Source: an uncultured Collinsella sp. (lineage in GTDB: Bacteria; Actinomycetota; Coriobacteriia; Coriobacteriales; Coriobacteriaceae). From it: a DNA stretch of 64,000 nt. How positions within the stretch are numbered: position 1 is the first letter of the stretch; each line of letters opens with the position of its first letter. The notes below the pieces were generated by a model. It was given only the letters and a program-made list of their open reading frames with translations. It made no database searches and was not told where the DNA came from. This document shows positions 53,436-61,908 of the stretch, piece after piece. A program made the position numbers and the translations under genes. The stretch spans positions 1-64,000 of the forward strand of contig CABUZK010000002.1 of NCBI GenBank assembly GCA_902496115.1. Reading direction: 5' to 3'.

Positions 53436-54641
53436 ATGACCACCCCCGACGAAAAGACATTCGCCACGCTCACCAAACTGTTTGAGGAGGAGTTTGGCCC
53501 CATCGGCGACCGCCAGGTGCTCTATGTGCACGCGCCCGGCCGTTCCGAGATCAGTGGCAACCACACCGACCACGAGGGCGGCCACGTCATCGCCGGCTCG
53601 CTCGATGTCGCCGTTGACGGCATTGCCGTAGCGACCGACACCAACAAGATTCGCGTCGCCGACGAGGGCTATCCCACGTTTGAGATCACGCTCGACACGC
53701 TGGGTATTCAAGAGTCCGAGAAGGGCACGTCCGCGAGCCTCGTCCGCGGCATGGCCCACGAAATCGCTGCTCTGGGCGTTGAGCCCCAGGGCTTCGACTT
53801 CGCCTTCACCTGCTCTGTCCCCTCGGGCGGCGGCCTTTCGAGCTCTGCTGCTGTCGAGGCGGCATACGGTCGCGCCATGGAGACGCTCTGGGGCGCACCC
53901 GCCATCGAGCCCGTCGCGCTCGCCCAGATGAGCCAGCGCACCGAGAACAACTACTATGGCAAGCCCTGCGGTCTGATGGACCAGGCCGCTGTGTGCCTGG
54001 GCGGCCTTGCCTACATGGACTTTGAGGACCAGGCTCAGCCTAAAACCCAGAAGCTCGAACTCAACTTTGAGGATCACGGCTATGCGCTCGTGCTCGTTAA
54101 GGTTGGTGCCGACCACGTGGCCGCCACGGACGATTACGCTGCCGTTCCGCGCGAGATGCAAGACGTCGCCGCCGAGTTTGGCAAGGCACGCCTGTGCGAG
54201 GTCGATGTTGCCGACTTTGACGCCAAGCTCCCCGAGCTGCGCGCCAAGCTGGGCGACCGCGCCTGCCTGCGCGCCGTTCACTACTGGTACGAGAACGGCC
54301 TGGTCGATAAGCGCTGGGCAGCCCTGAACGCCGGCGACATCGATCAGTTCCTGGTCCTGACGCGCGAGTCCGGCGCCAGCTCTGCCATGTACCTGCAGAA
54401 TGTCGTTGCCAAGCTGGGCTCCGAGCAGCCTTCGATGTATGCCCTGGCGCTGGCCGAGCACGTGCTCGACGGCCGCGGCGCCGTTCGTATCCACGGTGGC
54501 GGCTTTGGTGGCACCATCCAGGCCTTCGTGCCGCTCGACCTGGTCGACACCTTCATCGCCAAGATGAACGGCTGGCTGGGCGAGGGCTCTGCCCGCCACT
54601 ACGCAATTTCTGACAAGGGGGCTTACGCGGCATGGCTGTAA
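53436..54641 (+). CDS. galK: Galactokinase
   Basis: Phosphorylates galactose at C1, the first Leloir step. It has 401 residues from the ATG after AAAGGACT. The galactokinase signature is modified: GRSEISGNHTDHEGG instead of GRxNLIGEHTDYNxG. The ATP loop is CSVPSGGGLSSSAAVEAA, the catalytic Asp region is KPCGLMDQAAV, and the C-terminal motif VRIHGGGFGGTIQAF is present. galT overlaps its 3' end by 10 bp. Confidence 0.9.
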   Translation: MTTPDEKTFATLTKLFEEEFGPIGDRQVLYVHAPGRSEISGNHTDHEGGHVIAGSLDVAVDGIAVATDTNKIRVADEGYPTFEITLDTLGIQESEKGTSASLVRGMAHEIAALGVEPQGFDFAFTCSVPSGGGLSSSAAVEAAYGRAMETLWGAPAIEPVALAQMSQRTENNYYGKPCGLMDQAAVCLGGLAYMDFEDQAQPKTQKLELNFEDHGYALVLVKVGADHVAATDDYAAVPREMQDVAAEFGKARLCEVDVADFDAKLPELRAKLGDRACLRAVHYWYENGLVDKRWAALNAGDIDQFLVLTRESGASSAMYLQNVVAKLGSEQPSMYALALAEHVLDGRGAVRIHGGGFGGTIQAFVPLDLVDTFIAKMNGWLGEGSARHYAISDKGAYAAWL

Positions 54642-56260
54642 TGACTGACGTGCGCGAAGCCGCGCAGAACCTGATCGAGTACGCCATCCACCGATCGATG
54701 ATCGGCCAGGACGATCGCATCTGGGCGTATAACACCATTCTCGAGTGCATCGGTGCTACGGGCCCGGCGCTCGACATGGCCTGGGCGCTCCAGGTCGAGA
54801 AACTCTCGCTCTTGCACCCCGATACCCTGCCCAACTTTGACCTGGAGGGCACGCTCGCCGCGCTTGCCGAGGCCGCCATTGCCAACGGCGCCGCCGAGGA
54901 CACGGCATCGGGCCGCGACCGCATCGCCATGCGCATCATGGGCGCGCTCATGCCGAGGCCTTCGGTTGTAAACGAGGAATTCAACGGCCGCATGGGCGTC
55001 AACGAGCCCCGCGCCGCGACCGACTGGTTCTACGGCCTGTGCTGTGACGCCGGTTACGTGCGCCGCGCCGCCATCGCGCGCAACATCAAATGGAGCACTT
55101 CCACCAACTGGGGTGACCTGGAGATCACCATCAACCTGTCAAAGCCCGAAAAGGACCCGCGCGATATTGCCGCGGCCGGTGCCACCAAAAACACGGGCGA
55201 GAAGTATCCCGCCTGCCAGCTCTGCATCGAAAACGAGGGCTACCCTGGACGCTCCGCTGCAGCCGACGGCGGCGCCCATCCCGCCCGCCAGAATCTGCGC
55301 GTTATCCCCATTAAGCTCGACGGCGAGCGCTGGGGCTTCCAATACAGCCCGTACGCGTACTTTAACGAGCACTGCATTGCCATGAGCTCCGAGCATCGTC
55401 CGATGCACGTCGACCGCAAGGGGCTGACCTGCCTGCTCGACTTTGTCGACCTGTTCCCGCACTACTTTATTGGCTCCAACGCCGACCTGCCCATCGTGGG
55501 CGGCTCGATTCTGTCGCACGACCACTTCCAGGGCGGCGCGCACGAGTTCCCCATGATGCACGCCGCCGAGGTCTCGCAGTTTAGCGTGCCCGGCTTTGAC
55601 CAGGTCAGCGGTACCGTGTTGCAGTGGCCGCTTTCGGTGCTGCGGCTGCGCTCGCACGACCGCGCCCAGCTGCTCGACGCCGCCGAGAAGATTATCCTCG
55701 CCTGGCGCGAGTGGACCGATGAGTCGGTGGGCGTCATCGCGCACACAGCCGACGGCGTGGCGCACAACACCGTGACGCCCGTCATCCGCCGCGTCGACTC
55801 CCGCGGCAATGCCGGCGGCGAAATCTACGAGGCCTACCTGGCGCTTCGCTGCAACATCACGACCGACGAGCATCCGCTGGGCGTATTCCACCCGCATGCT
55901 GAGTACCACCACATCAAGAAGGAGAACATCGGCCTGATCGAGGTCATGGGCCTTGCCATTCTGCCGCCGCGCCTGGTTCCCGAGCTTGGCGCTGTCCGTG
56001 AGCATCTGCTGGCGGCCAAAGCCGATGCCAGCTACGATCTTGCCAGCGCGCTCGAGGGCGACGACCTTTGCCGCAGCCACGCCGCATGGGCCAAGGATGT
56101 CTTTGCCCGCCGCGGCGATGAGCTTACGGCGGATAACGCCATCGATATCCTGCACGAGGAGGTCGGCGTGGTGTTTGGCCACGTGCTCGACAACGCCGGC
56201 GTCTTTAAGTGGGACGAAGCCGGCCGCGCCGCCCAGCAGCGCTTTATCGACTCGCTGTAG
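54632..56260 (+). CDS. galT: UDP-glucose-hexose-1-phosphate uridylyltransferase, GalT family 2
   Basis: Transfers UMP from UDP-glucose to galactose 1-phosphate. It has 542 residues, the long class II type found in Firmicutes and Actinobacteria. Visible motifs: RRAAIARNIKWSTSTNWGD, LPIVGGSILSHDHFQGGAHE with the catalytic His cluster, GVFHPHAEYHHIKKENIGLI. The ATG at 54632 overlaps galK; a second ATG at 54641 (TAATG) is also possible. UDP-galactose epimerase is not in the window. Confidence 0.93.
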   Translation: MAVMTDVREAAQNLIEYAIHRSMIGQDDRIWAYNTILECIGATGPALDMAWALQVEKLSLLHPDTLPNFDLEGTLAALAEAAIANGAAEDTASGRDRIAMRIMGALMPRPSVVNEEFNGRMGVNEPRAATDWFYGLCCDAGYVRRAAIARNIKWSTSTNWGDLEITINLSKPEKDPRDIAAAGATKNTGEKYPACQLCIENEGYPGRSAAADGGAHPARQNLRVIPIKLDGERWGFQYSPYAYFNEHCIAMSSEHRPMHVDRKGLTCLLDFVDLFPHYFIGSNADLPIVGGSILSHDHFQGGAHEFPMMHAAEVSQFSVPGFDQVSGTVLQWPLSVLRLRSHDRAQLLDAAEKIILAWREWTDESVGVIAHTADGVAHNTVTPVIRRVDSRGNAGGEIYEAYLALRCNITTDEHPLGVFHPHAEYHHIKKENIGLIEVMGLAILPPRLVPELGAVREHLLAAKADASYDLASALEGDDLCRSHAAWAKDVFARRGDELTADNAIDILHEEVGVVFGHVLDNAGVFKWDEAGRAAQQRFIDSL

Positions 56261-56306
56261 CATGCGAGCTCGAACGCACGCACTCAACAAATAGCGTCTA
56301 CACGAC

Positions 56307-56346
56307 AACGGCGCCCGCCGGCAACATCGCCGACGGGCGCCGTTTT
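56307..56346 (+). terminator. Terminator after galT
   Basis: AACGGCGCCCG pairs with CGGGCGCCGTT, followed by TTC. Confidence 0.75.
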
Positions 56347-56378
56347 CTGATGCAAGGGTAGCTAATTTGCACCAAAAC

Positions 56379-56417
56379 AAGGAGTGTTCCAAACTGCCGG
56401 CAGAGAAGGAACGCCCC
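56379..56417. repeat. Family F fragment
   Basis: AAGGAGTGTTCCAAACTGCC then GGCAGAGAAGGAACGCCCCC, about 85% identical to 57892-57930 and to the complement of 41792-41830. Confidence 0.55.
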
Positions 56418-56437
56418 CAGGTGCCGACCTAAACCCA

Positions 56438-56530
56438 CACATTATTCGATGGAAAGACGTGGTTGCCTCCCACATTATTCGATGGAAAAACGTGGTTCAT
56501 TCCCACATTTTTCGATGGAAAGACCAACAC
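56438..56530 (+). repeat. Three 27-bp direct repeats with 33-bp period
   Basis: CACATTATTCGATGGAAA followed by RACGTGGTT begins at 56438, 56471 and 56504, each separated by 6 bp. The first two copies are nearly identical; the third diverges after GGAAAGAC. The array ends 34 bp before the ATPase gene. Spacers are far too short for CRISPR; it suits repeated protein-binding sites. Confidence 0.75.
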
Positions 56531-56564
56531 GGTCTTATACTAAACATGATCGCTAGGAGGCAGT

Positions 56565-57866
56565 ATGCAGCGACAGCTAATGGACGAACTCATCGCTTGG
56601 AAATCTAGGGCAAACCGCAAGCCCCTCCTGCTTAAGGGGGCCCGCCAGACGGGAAAAACCTGGCTTCTCAACGAATTCGCAGGCCAGCAGTATCAAAACG
56701 TCATCCGTTTTGACTTTATGCTCGAACCGGGCGTACGTTCGCTGTTCGACGGAAGCCTTGACCCCAAACGCATCATCTCCCAGATAGAGCTCCTGCGCGG
56801 CCAGACCATAACGCCGACAGACACACTCATCATCTTCGACGAAATCCAAGAGGCGCCGCGTGGCATCACCTCGCTCAAATACTTCAACGAGCTGGCGCCG
56901 GAATACCATATCGTGGCAGCCGGCTCCTATATGGGGCTCGCGCTCCGACGCGAAAACGAGTCGTTCCCCGTCGGCAAGATTGACCAGCTTACCATGCGCC
57001 CCATGGGGTTTGTCGAGTTCGTTCGTGCCGTCGATGGCGATCTGCTCGCAGATGCCATCCTTGCCGCAGACATGGACCTGCTGGCAAACGTTTCCGAAAA
57101 GCTCGAGCGCCTGCTCAAGGAATACCTCGTTGTCGGTGGCATGCCAGAAGTTGTCTCTGCTTTCGCCGCCTCCCACGATTTCATCGAGGCCCGCAGGCTT
57201 CAGCAGCAAATCATCGAAGCTTACGAATCCGATTTTGGCAAGCATGCGCCAGCCCGCATCGTCGAGCGCATGAGGCTGGTTTGGAAATCCCTTCCCGGCC
57301 AGCTCGCAAAGGAAAACAAGAAGTTCGTCTACGGTGCGCTCCGTCCCGGGGCGCGCGCACGCGATTTTGAGGAAAGCCTCCAGTGGCTCATGGACTATGG
57401 AATCGTTCATAAGGTACCACGTGTTTCCGCTCTAAGAGCACCGCTCACAAGCTACGAGGATCTCTCGGGCTTCAAGCTGTTCTGCATCGACACCGGCATC
57501 CTCGGAGCACTCTCCGGCCTCTCGCCAGCCATTGTTCTGAACGGGCCCGCTGTTTTTACGGAGTTCAAAGGCTCGCTGACCGAGCAATACGTCGCACAGG
57601 AGCTTTTGCTCCAAGGCAAAACTCCCGCGTATTGGTCATCCTCCTCCGGCAATGCAGAGACTGACTTTGCCATCGACCATGCGGGGACCGTGCTTCCGCT
57701 CGAGGTCAAGGCGGCAGAGAACCTCAAAGCAAAGAGCCTGAGGATTGCCTGCGAGAAGTTCAAGCTCGAGCGCTGCGTGAGAACATCGTTAGCGGCATAT
57801 AGAGACGAGGGCACGCTCGTCAACATTCCGCTCTGGGAGATTGGGCAAATCGACAAGCTGGCATAG
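56565..57866 (+). CDS. AAA ATPase with DUF4143 domain
   Basis: A 433-residue protein: AAA_14 ATPase with Walker A KGARQTGKTW (24-33), Walker B TLIIFDEIQEAPRG, then a DUF4143 region. The end has a nuclease-like motif, GNAETDFAIDHAG followed by LPLEVKAAEN (D-x(n)-ExK), reminiscent of PD-(D/E)XK folds. Family members are numerous in gut bacteria and their function is unknown; a role in defence or competence-like DNA handling has been suggested for relatives. GGAGG precedes the ATG. The GC content is slightly lower than in the neighbours. Confidence 0.88.
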   Translation: MQRQLMDELIAWKSRANRKPLLLKGARQTGKTWLLNEFAGQQYQNVIRFDFMLEPGVRSLFDGSLDPKRIISQIELLRGQTITPTDTLIIFDEIQEAPRGITSLKYFNELAPEYHIVAAGSYMGLALRRENESFPVGKIDQLTMRPMGFVEFVRAVDGDLLADAILAADMDLLANVSEKLERLLKEYLVVGGMPEVVSAFAASHDFIEARRLQQQIIEAYESDFGKHAPARIVERMRLVWKSLPGQLAKENKKFVYGALRPGARARDFEESLQWLMDYGIVHKVPRVSALRAPLTSYEDLSGFKLFCIDTGILGALSGLSPAIVLNGPAVFTEFKGSLTEQYVAQELLLQGKTPAYWSSSSGNAETDFAIDHAGTVLPLEVKAAENLKAKSLRIACEKFKLERCVRTSLAAYRDEGTLVNIPLWEIGQIDKLA

Positions 57867-57891
57867 GCGCTGTGGAGGGGGGGTGTCCCGT

Positions 57892-57966
57892 AAGGAGTGT
57901 CCCAAACTGCCGGCAAAAAAGGAACGTCCCTATCTGCCGCATTCATTTAAGAACGCCCCAATGACC
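57892..57966. repeat. Family F fragments
   Basis: GGAGTGTCCCAAACTGCCGG and, after 40 bp, TTTAAGAACGCCCCAATGAC, both shared with other places in the window. Confidence 0.5.
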
Positions 57967-58015
57967 ACACCGATGTTTTGGCCACGACAGCGAAAGCCCG
58001 CCAAAGCGAGCAAGG

Positions 58016-58134
58016 TGCCTTGAAGCGAGGCGGCATTGACCTTCTGGTCATGCCGCCGAAGCTGAAAGGCAGATTGCCGCTCTGGCGGGCTTGCAGCGTC
58101 GGCTGGTTACGCGGTTTGGTAAAACCGCGTAACT
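58016..58134 (-). repeat. Family B double-hairpin 3'-end repeat, copy B3
   Basis: Immediately after the lacC stop codon on the minus strand: TTACGCGGTTTTACCAAACC is the first stem, then CGACGCTGC, then a GGCATGACCAGAAGGTCAAT stem. The flanking arm sequence differs from other copies, but pairing is kept. Confidence 0.7.
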
Positions 58135-59070
58135 CTAAAGCTCCGTTACTTCAACGTTGTTGTAGATCTCGTCCCAGCGGTCCATGACCAGGTGACCGGT
58201 CTTGGGATCCATGGCGTTGAGCTTGCCGCAGGTATTGGCGGTCTTGAGCACCGTGACGTCGTCGGCGCCGGCAGCAATGGCATGCGCAAAGCCGGCGATG
58301 GTCGAGTCGCCGGAACCCGTCGCGTTCACAGCCGCAATCGCGGGCGTCTTGGCGCGGAACGCGCGGCCCTCATGGAAGCCCACCGAACCGGCAGCGCCCA
58401 TCGAAACGACAACCCAGGGGATACCGGCAAAGCGGGCATCGGCGGCAAGCGCCTTGCGCAGGGCATCGACATCATCGGTCGTAAAGGACGTACCCAGCAG
58501 GCCGTTAATCTCGGTCAGGTTGGGCTTTACGAGCTCAGGCTTAGCGTCGGACTCCAGCGCGGCCTCCAGCGATGCACCCGAAGTGTCGAGCAGCACCTTG
58601 GCGCCCGCCTCCTCAGCGATCTTGACGAGCTCGGCATAGTAGCCGGCATCGACGCCGCGCGGCAGCGAGCCCGAAAGCGTCACAACGTCCGCCTTCGCTG
58701 CAAGCTCGGCGAACTTGACCGTAAAGGCCTCGAGCTCGGCCGGGGCGATCTGCGGGCCGCTCTCCAGCAGCTCGGTCTGATTGCCCTCGTGCAGGATATT
58801 CAGGCAAATGCGCGTCTCACCGGCGATGGGCACAAAGTCGTTCTTGACGCCGTCGGCATCCATAAGCTCAGCCATATAGGCACCCATGTGGCCGCCGAGC
58901 AGGCCAGTCGCGAGCACGTCGTCGCCCAGCTGCAGCAGCACACGGCTCACGTTGAGGCCCTTACCGCCAGCAGTCTTTTCGGGCGTCACACGGTTCACGT
59001 CGTCGATGATCAACTTGTCGAGCTGATAGCGCGTATCAATCGACGGGTTCATGGTAACGGTCAGAATCAT
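58135..59070 (-). CDS. lacC: Tagatose-6-phosphate kinase
   Basis: PfkB-family sugar kinase, 311 residues, converting tagatose 6-phosphate to the 1,6-bisphosphate. Motifs: TVTMNPSIDTRYQLDKL, TAGGKGLNVSRVLLQLGD, VKPNLTEINGLLG, and the catalytic NATGSGDSTIAGFAH. A 1-phosphofructokinase activity is possible from sequence alone, but adjacent lacB and lacA support LacC. CAGGAG lies before the ATG. It is last in the lacA-lacB-lacC order on the minus strand. Confidence 0.88.
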   Translation of the reverse strand: MILTVTMNPSIDTRYQLDKLIIDDVNRVTPEKTAGGKGLNVSRVLLQLGDDVLATGLLGGHMGAYMAELMDADGVKNDFVPIAGETRICLNILHEGNQTELLESGPQIAPAELEAFTVKFAELAAKADVVTLSGSLPRGVDAGYYAELVKIAEEAGAKVLLDTSGASLEAALESDAKPELVKPNLTEINGLLGTSFTTDDVDALRKALAADARFAGIPWVVVSMGAAGSVGFHEGRAFRAKTPAIAAVNATGSGDSTIAGFAHAIAAGADDVTVLKTANTCGKLNAMDPKTGHLVMDRWDEIYNNVEVTEL

Positions 59071-59206
59071 ATTGAACTCCTGTTTAGAAAACCGGCCCGC
59101 GCCCCATCACAGAAACGCGAGCCGTCAATTAAAAAGCTGCAGAATGCCGGGTACCGCCAAAAACGAAGCACCCAAGCTCAGCAAGCAAAAGTGTTATCAG
59201 AGCAAC

Positions 59207-59269
59207 TCGCCCGCCAGATGGCTTCGCAGCGTCGACTGGTCTGGCGTTCGGTAGAACGCCGGAACCTCC
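59207..59269 (-). repeat. Family B repeat, copy B4 (first half)
   Basis: Begins just past the lacB stop codon: GGCGTTC-TACC-GAACGCC, then CAGTCGACGCTGCGAAGCC. The GACCAGAAGGTC stem is missing, so no terminator forms before lacC. Confidence 0.65.
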
Positions 59270-59794
59270 TTAGTCGTGGTATTCGCCGCGGTCCCACTTC
59301 TCCAGGAACTCGTCAAAGAAGTGCGGGTCAGCCTGAGCCTCGGCGTCGGCCTTGTTGCAGGCATCGATCTTGGCGATCAGGGCATCGTGCTCGGGGGTCT
59401 TCTCGTAGGGCTCCTCCAGGAAGGCAAGCATAATGTCGGCCATCAGGAACTCGCCGGTGATCTTGCCGCCAAAGCCCACGATGTTGGCGTTGAGCTCGCG
59501 ACGGGCATACAGGGCAGAGGTCATGTCGCGAACCAGGGCGCAGCGGGCGCCGGGAACCTTGTTGACGGCGTTGGTGATGCCGATGCCGGTGCCGCACAGG
59601 GCCACGCCAAAGTCGGCCTTGCCGCTGGCAACAGCCTCGCCCACGGCCTTACCGTAGATGGGATAGTGCGTACGGGTGTGGCTGTAGGTGCCGCAGTCGA
59701 GCACCTTGTAGCCAGCCTGCTCCAGGCGGTCGGCCAGATAGATCTTCTCGTCCGTAACGATATGGTCGCAACCGATTGCGATGGTCTTCTTCAT
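59270..59794 (-). CDS. lacB: Galactose-6-phosphate isomerase subunit LacB
   Basis: A 174-residue RpiB/LacAB-type isomerase subunit. It begins IAIGCDHIVTDEKIYLADRL and contains HYPIYGKAVGEAVASGKADF and ALCGTGIGITNAVNKVPG, where the LacB/RpiB Cys and GTG-I-G loop occur. It works with LacA as a heteromultimer to make tagatose 6-phosphate from galactose 6-phosphate. It lies 63 bp after lacA, with AAAGGA before its ATG. Confidence 0.92.
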   Translation of the reverse strand: MKKTIAIGCDHIVTDEKIYLADRLEQAGYKVLDCGTYSHTRTHYPIYGKAVGEAVASGKADFGVALCGTGIGITNAVNKVPGARCALVRDMTSALYARRELNANIVGFGGKITGEFLMADIMLAFLEEPYEKTPEHDALIAKIDACNKADAEAQADPHFFDEFLEKWDRGEYHD

Positions 59795-59857
59795 CAGAAC
59801 GTCCTTTCGTCTGAATTCACAAGTTGAGGTAGAAGTTCGAGTTCTCGGTGGCTCTCG

Positions 59858-60286
59858 TTAGGCCATCTTGTTGAGCATGTCGACACGGATCTGGTGACGG
59901 CCGCCGGCGTACTGGGCGCGCAGGAACTCGCGGGCGATCTTCTTGGCGACCTCGGTGCCCACAACGCCCGGACCCATGGTGACCATGCGCGAGCCGTTGT
60001 GCTCGCGGGTCATGTAAGCGGAACGCTCATCGGAAATGTTGGCGACGACCATGCCCTTGATCTTGACGGCGGCCATATAGGAGCCGACGCCGTACTCATC
60101 GAATGCGAAGCCCTGAGAATCCTTGTGCTCCAGCAGGTCCTTGGCAACGGCGGTGGCGGAATCGACAAAGTCCGCGGCAGGGGTCTCGGAATAGTCGACG
60201 ACCTCGTGACCGTCGGCGATGAGCATCTCCTTGATGGACTCCTTCATCGACATACCGTCGGCATCGGAAGCGATTACAACCCTCAT
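59858..60286 (-). CDS. lacA: Galactose-6-phosphate isomerase subunit LacA
   Basis: A 142-residue RpiB-like protein: VVIASDADGMSMKESIKEML, GFAFDEYGVGSYMAAVKIKG and VANISDERSAYMTREHNGSR. The catalytic Cys of RpiB/LacB is replaced (FDEYGVGS), as expected for the LacA partner. First gene of the lacA-lacB-lacC group, with AAGGAGG before the ATG. Together with the PTS EIIA at 61.9 kb and EIIC at 63.8 kb it implies lactose or galactoside uptake by PTS. Confidence 0.9.
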   Translation of the reverse strand: MRVVIASDADGMSMKESIKEMLIADGHEVVDYSETPAADFVDSATAVAKDLLEHKDSQGFAFDEYGVGSYMAAVKIKGMVVANISDERSAYMTREHNGSRMVTMGPGVVGTEVAKKIAREFLRAQYAGGRHQIRVDMLNKMA

Positions 60287-60589
60287 GACATCCTCCTTGA
60301 GAGATACGCAGGTGCGCAGTTTCTGTTTGGAAGTGTTGAACCGCGTTCAGGTCCGGGCATCTGAATGTGCGGTTCTTCACTGTTCATGTTTATTTGAACA
60401 CATTCGAACAGAGACTGCAACAATAATTTGTTTGTCTTTGTTCTTTTTTGAACAAATACCGTTCGCGGATGATTGGCGACCGTTTGGGCCCGGCGCGAAC
60501 GTAGCGACCATGTGCTCAACAAACAAAAGGGCGGCCGAGAACGTGTCTCGGCCGCCCTTCGGCGGTATGCCCCGGTATATACAGCTGTT
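60287..60589. promoter_or_regulatory. Control region of lacABC
   Basis: Holds TGTTCA-N8-TGAACA (60381-60400) and TTTGTTC-N6-GAACAAA (60437-60456), inverted repeats suited to a DeoR-type or similar repressor. The LytTR-like pair ACCGTTCGC and ACCGTTTGG, 21 bp apart (60458-60487), reads on the plus strand, opposite to lacA. A hairpin GGGCGGCCGAGA/TCTCGGCCGCCC at 60529-60558 can terminate the membrane-protein gene. Confidence 0.6.
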
Positions 60590-61624
60590 TTAGTTACTCG
60601 GACTGCCCACCTTTTTGGTGTGCTTGGACGGAGTGCTCAGAAAGCGGCCCGTCAAATAGCTCGCTGGACCGGAAATATCGATCCCCAACAGCGTGTGTCC
60701 CAGCCACAGAAACGCCGCGAGCACCAGCAATGGGATAACACACGAGGTCACGATCATCACGATGACGCCTTCGATCAGATCGGTCACCTGCTGCACGATC
60801 TCGTCGGTCATCTGCTTGGCACCGCTGGTCACCGACGTAACAAGGCTCGAGGCCCCATCAGTCAACTGCTCGAGCACGTTTTTGGACTCCGTGGCCTCGG
60901 ATTTTTTCTTGTTCGATTTTGAGCTGGTCTCGGCTGACTTGTCCGTGGTGTCGGCCGCGTCCGCAGCGTCCGCAGCCTTTTGCTCAGCTTGCTCAATACT
61001 TACGCGATACGTTTCATCGACCTTCTGCGACACCCAAACGCTTGCAGGCACCAACGCCATGCCGATCACGGCAACTACCAGCACGCGTGTCGCCACACGG
61101 CGCAGGACAGCGCTCGTGCTCCAGCGCCCGTGAATGCCGAGCGACACCGCAAAGAGCACCAACGCAAACGGGATTAAGATGCCCAAGCCAACCGACCACA
61201 AAATGGTTAGCAGGTATTTCTCGAGGTAGAGCACGGCAAGCACGATACCAAGGTTGCCTGAAAGCTGCGCGAGCTGCTCGGCAACCGGCGTTCCCGTATC
61301 ACCCGGCAGCGCGGTAATGCCCGCAGACAGCGCCACGCACGAGGTCGTGAGCGCCAGTACGTTACCCTTCTTTTGGTCGATGACCTCGATGGTGGAGTCC
61401 CAAGTTTTGGTATCGGCGAAATGCGGACGAGCTACAAAGCCCGACAGCAGCGCCAGGACCACGAGCGCAACGATAAAGCCAATCTGCAGCTTTTTGTTTG
61501 CGCACACGACATCGGACAGACTGGGCTGCAGCTCGGTTACCGCCGTGTGCTCGGTTATCTGGACAGGACGCCCATGAGCCATCTCGTGCGCATCTTTCTT
61601 TTGAATCAATCCGTTGCCCGGCAT
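60590..61624 (-). CDS. Multi-pass membrane protein of unknown function
   Basis: A 344-residue protein with a soluble N-terminus and about six hydrophobic segments (IGFIVALVVLALLSGFVA, LGIVLAVLYLEKYLLTIL, GILIPFALVLFAVSLGI, VLVVAVIGMALVPASV, VIVMIVTSCVIPLLVLAAFL). Between the last two lies a long Ala/Asp/Lys-rich, coiled-coil-like segment (AEQKAADAADAADTTDKSAE). No family was recognised. AAGGAGG precedes the ATG. It sits between the lac genes and lacF but shows no lac-related motif. Confidence 0.75.
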   Translation of the reverse strand: MPGNGLIQKKDAHEMAHGRPVQITEHTAVTELQPSLSDVVCANKKLQIGFIVALVVLALLSGFVARPHFADTKTWDSTIEVIDQKKGNVLALTTSCVALSAGITALPGDTGTPVAEQLAQLSGNLGIVLAVLYLEKYLLTILWSVGLGILIPFALVLFAVSLGIHGRWSTSAVLRRVATRVLVVAVIGMALVPASVWVSQKVDETYRVSIEQAEQKAADAADAADTTDKSAETSSKSNKKKSEATESKNVLEQLTDGASSLVTSVTSGAKQMTDEIVQQVTDLIEGVIVMIVTSCVIPLLVLAAFLWLGHTLLGIDISGPASYLTGRFLSTPSKHTKKVGSPSN

Positions 61625-61725
61625 TTGGATACCTCCTTATTCCGGCCTGTATTGCGGATGGAAGTATACCCACCGAGCAAAAATCGAACGGGAGGACGAA
61701 CGGAGCGCACCAAGACTGTCCCCAA

Positions 61726-61835
61726 TGACCAGTCGTTTAAGAACGTCCCCAATGACTATCTCGGGATGAGTTGCGGTGGAATAGGGATTGTTTTGCGCCC
61801 GCCGGCCCCTATTCAGTCCCTATTTCACCGCAACT
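61726..61835. repeat. Family F fragment and family D hairpin, copy D4
   Basis: TTTAAGAACGTCCCCAATGA (61730 region) is followed by AGTTGCGGTGGAATAGGGA and, 30 bp later, TCCCTATTTCACCGCAACT, giving an imperfect stem at 61769-61835. Confidence 0.65.
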
Positions 61836-61848
61836 TGGAGGAGGACAG

Positions 61849-61882
61849 AAAAAGCCCTGTCGCGGGTGCGGCAGGGCTTTTG
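61849..61882 (-). terminator. Terminator of lacF
   Basis: AAAGCCCTGCCGC pairs with GCGACAGGGCTTT on the minus strand, with TT following. Confidence 0.85.
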
Positions 61883-61908
61883 GAAGGGGACTTGGTTGTG
61901 CGGGCTCG

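Noticed and set aside
56438..56530. The 33-bp periodic repeats as a CRISPR array
   Set aside because: Only three units, spacers of 6 bp, no cas gene nearby.
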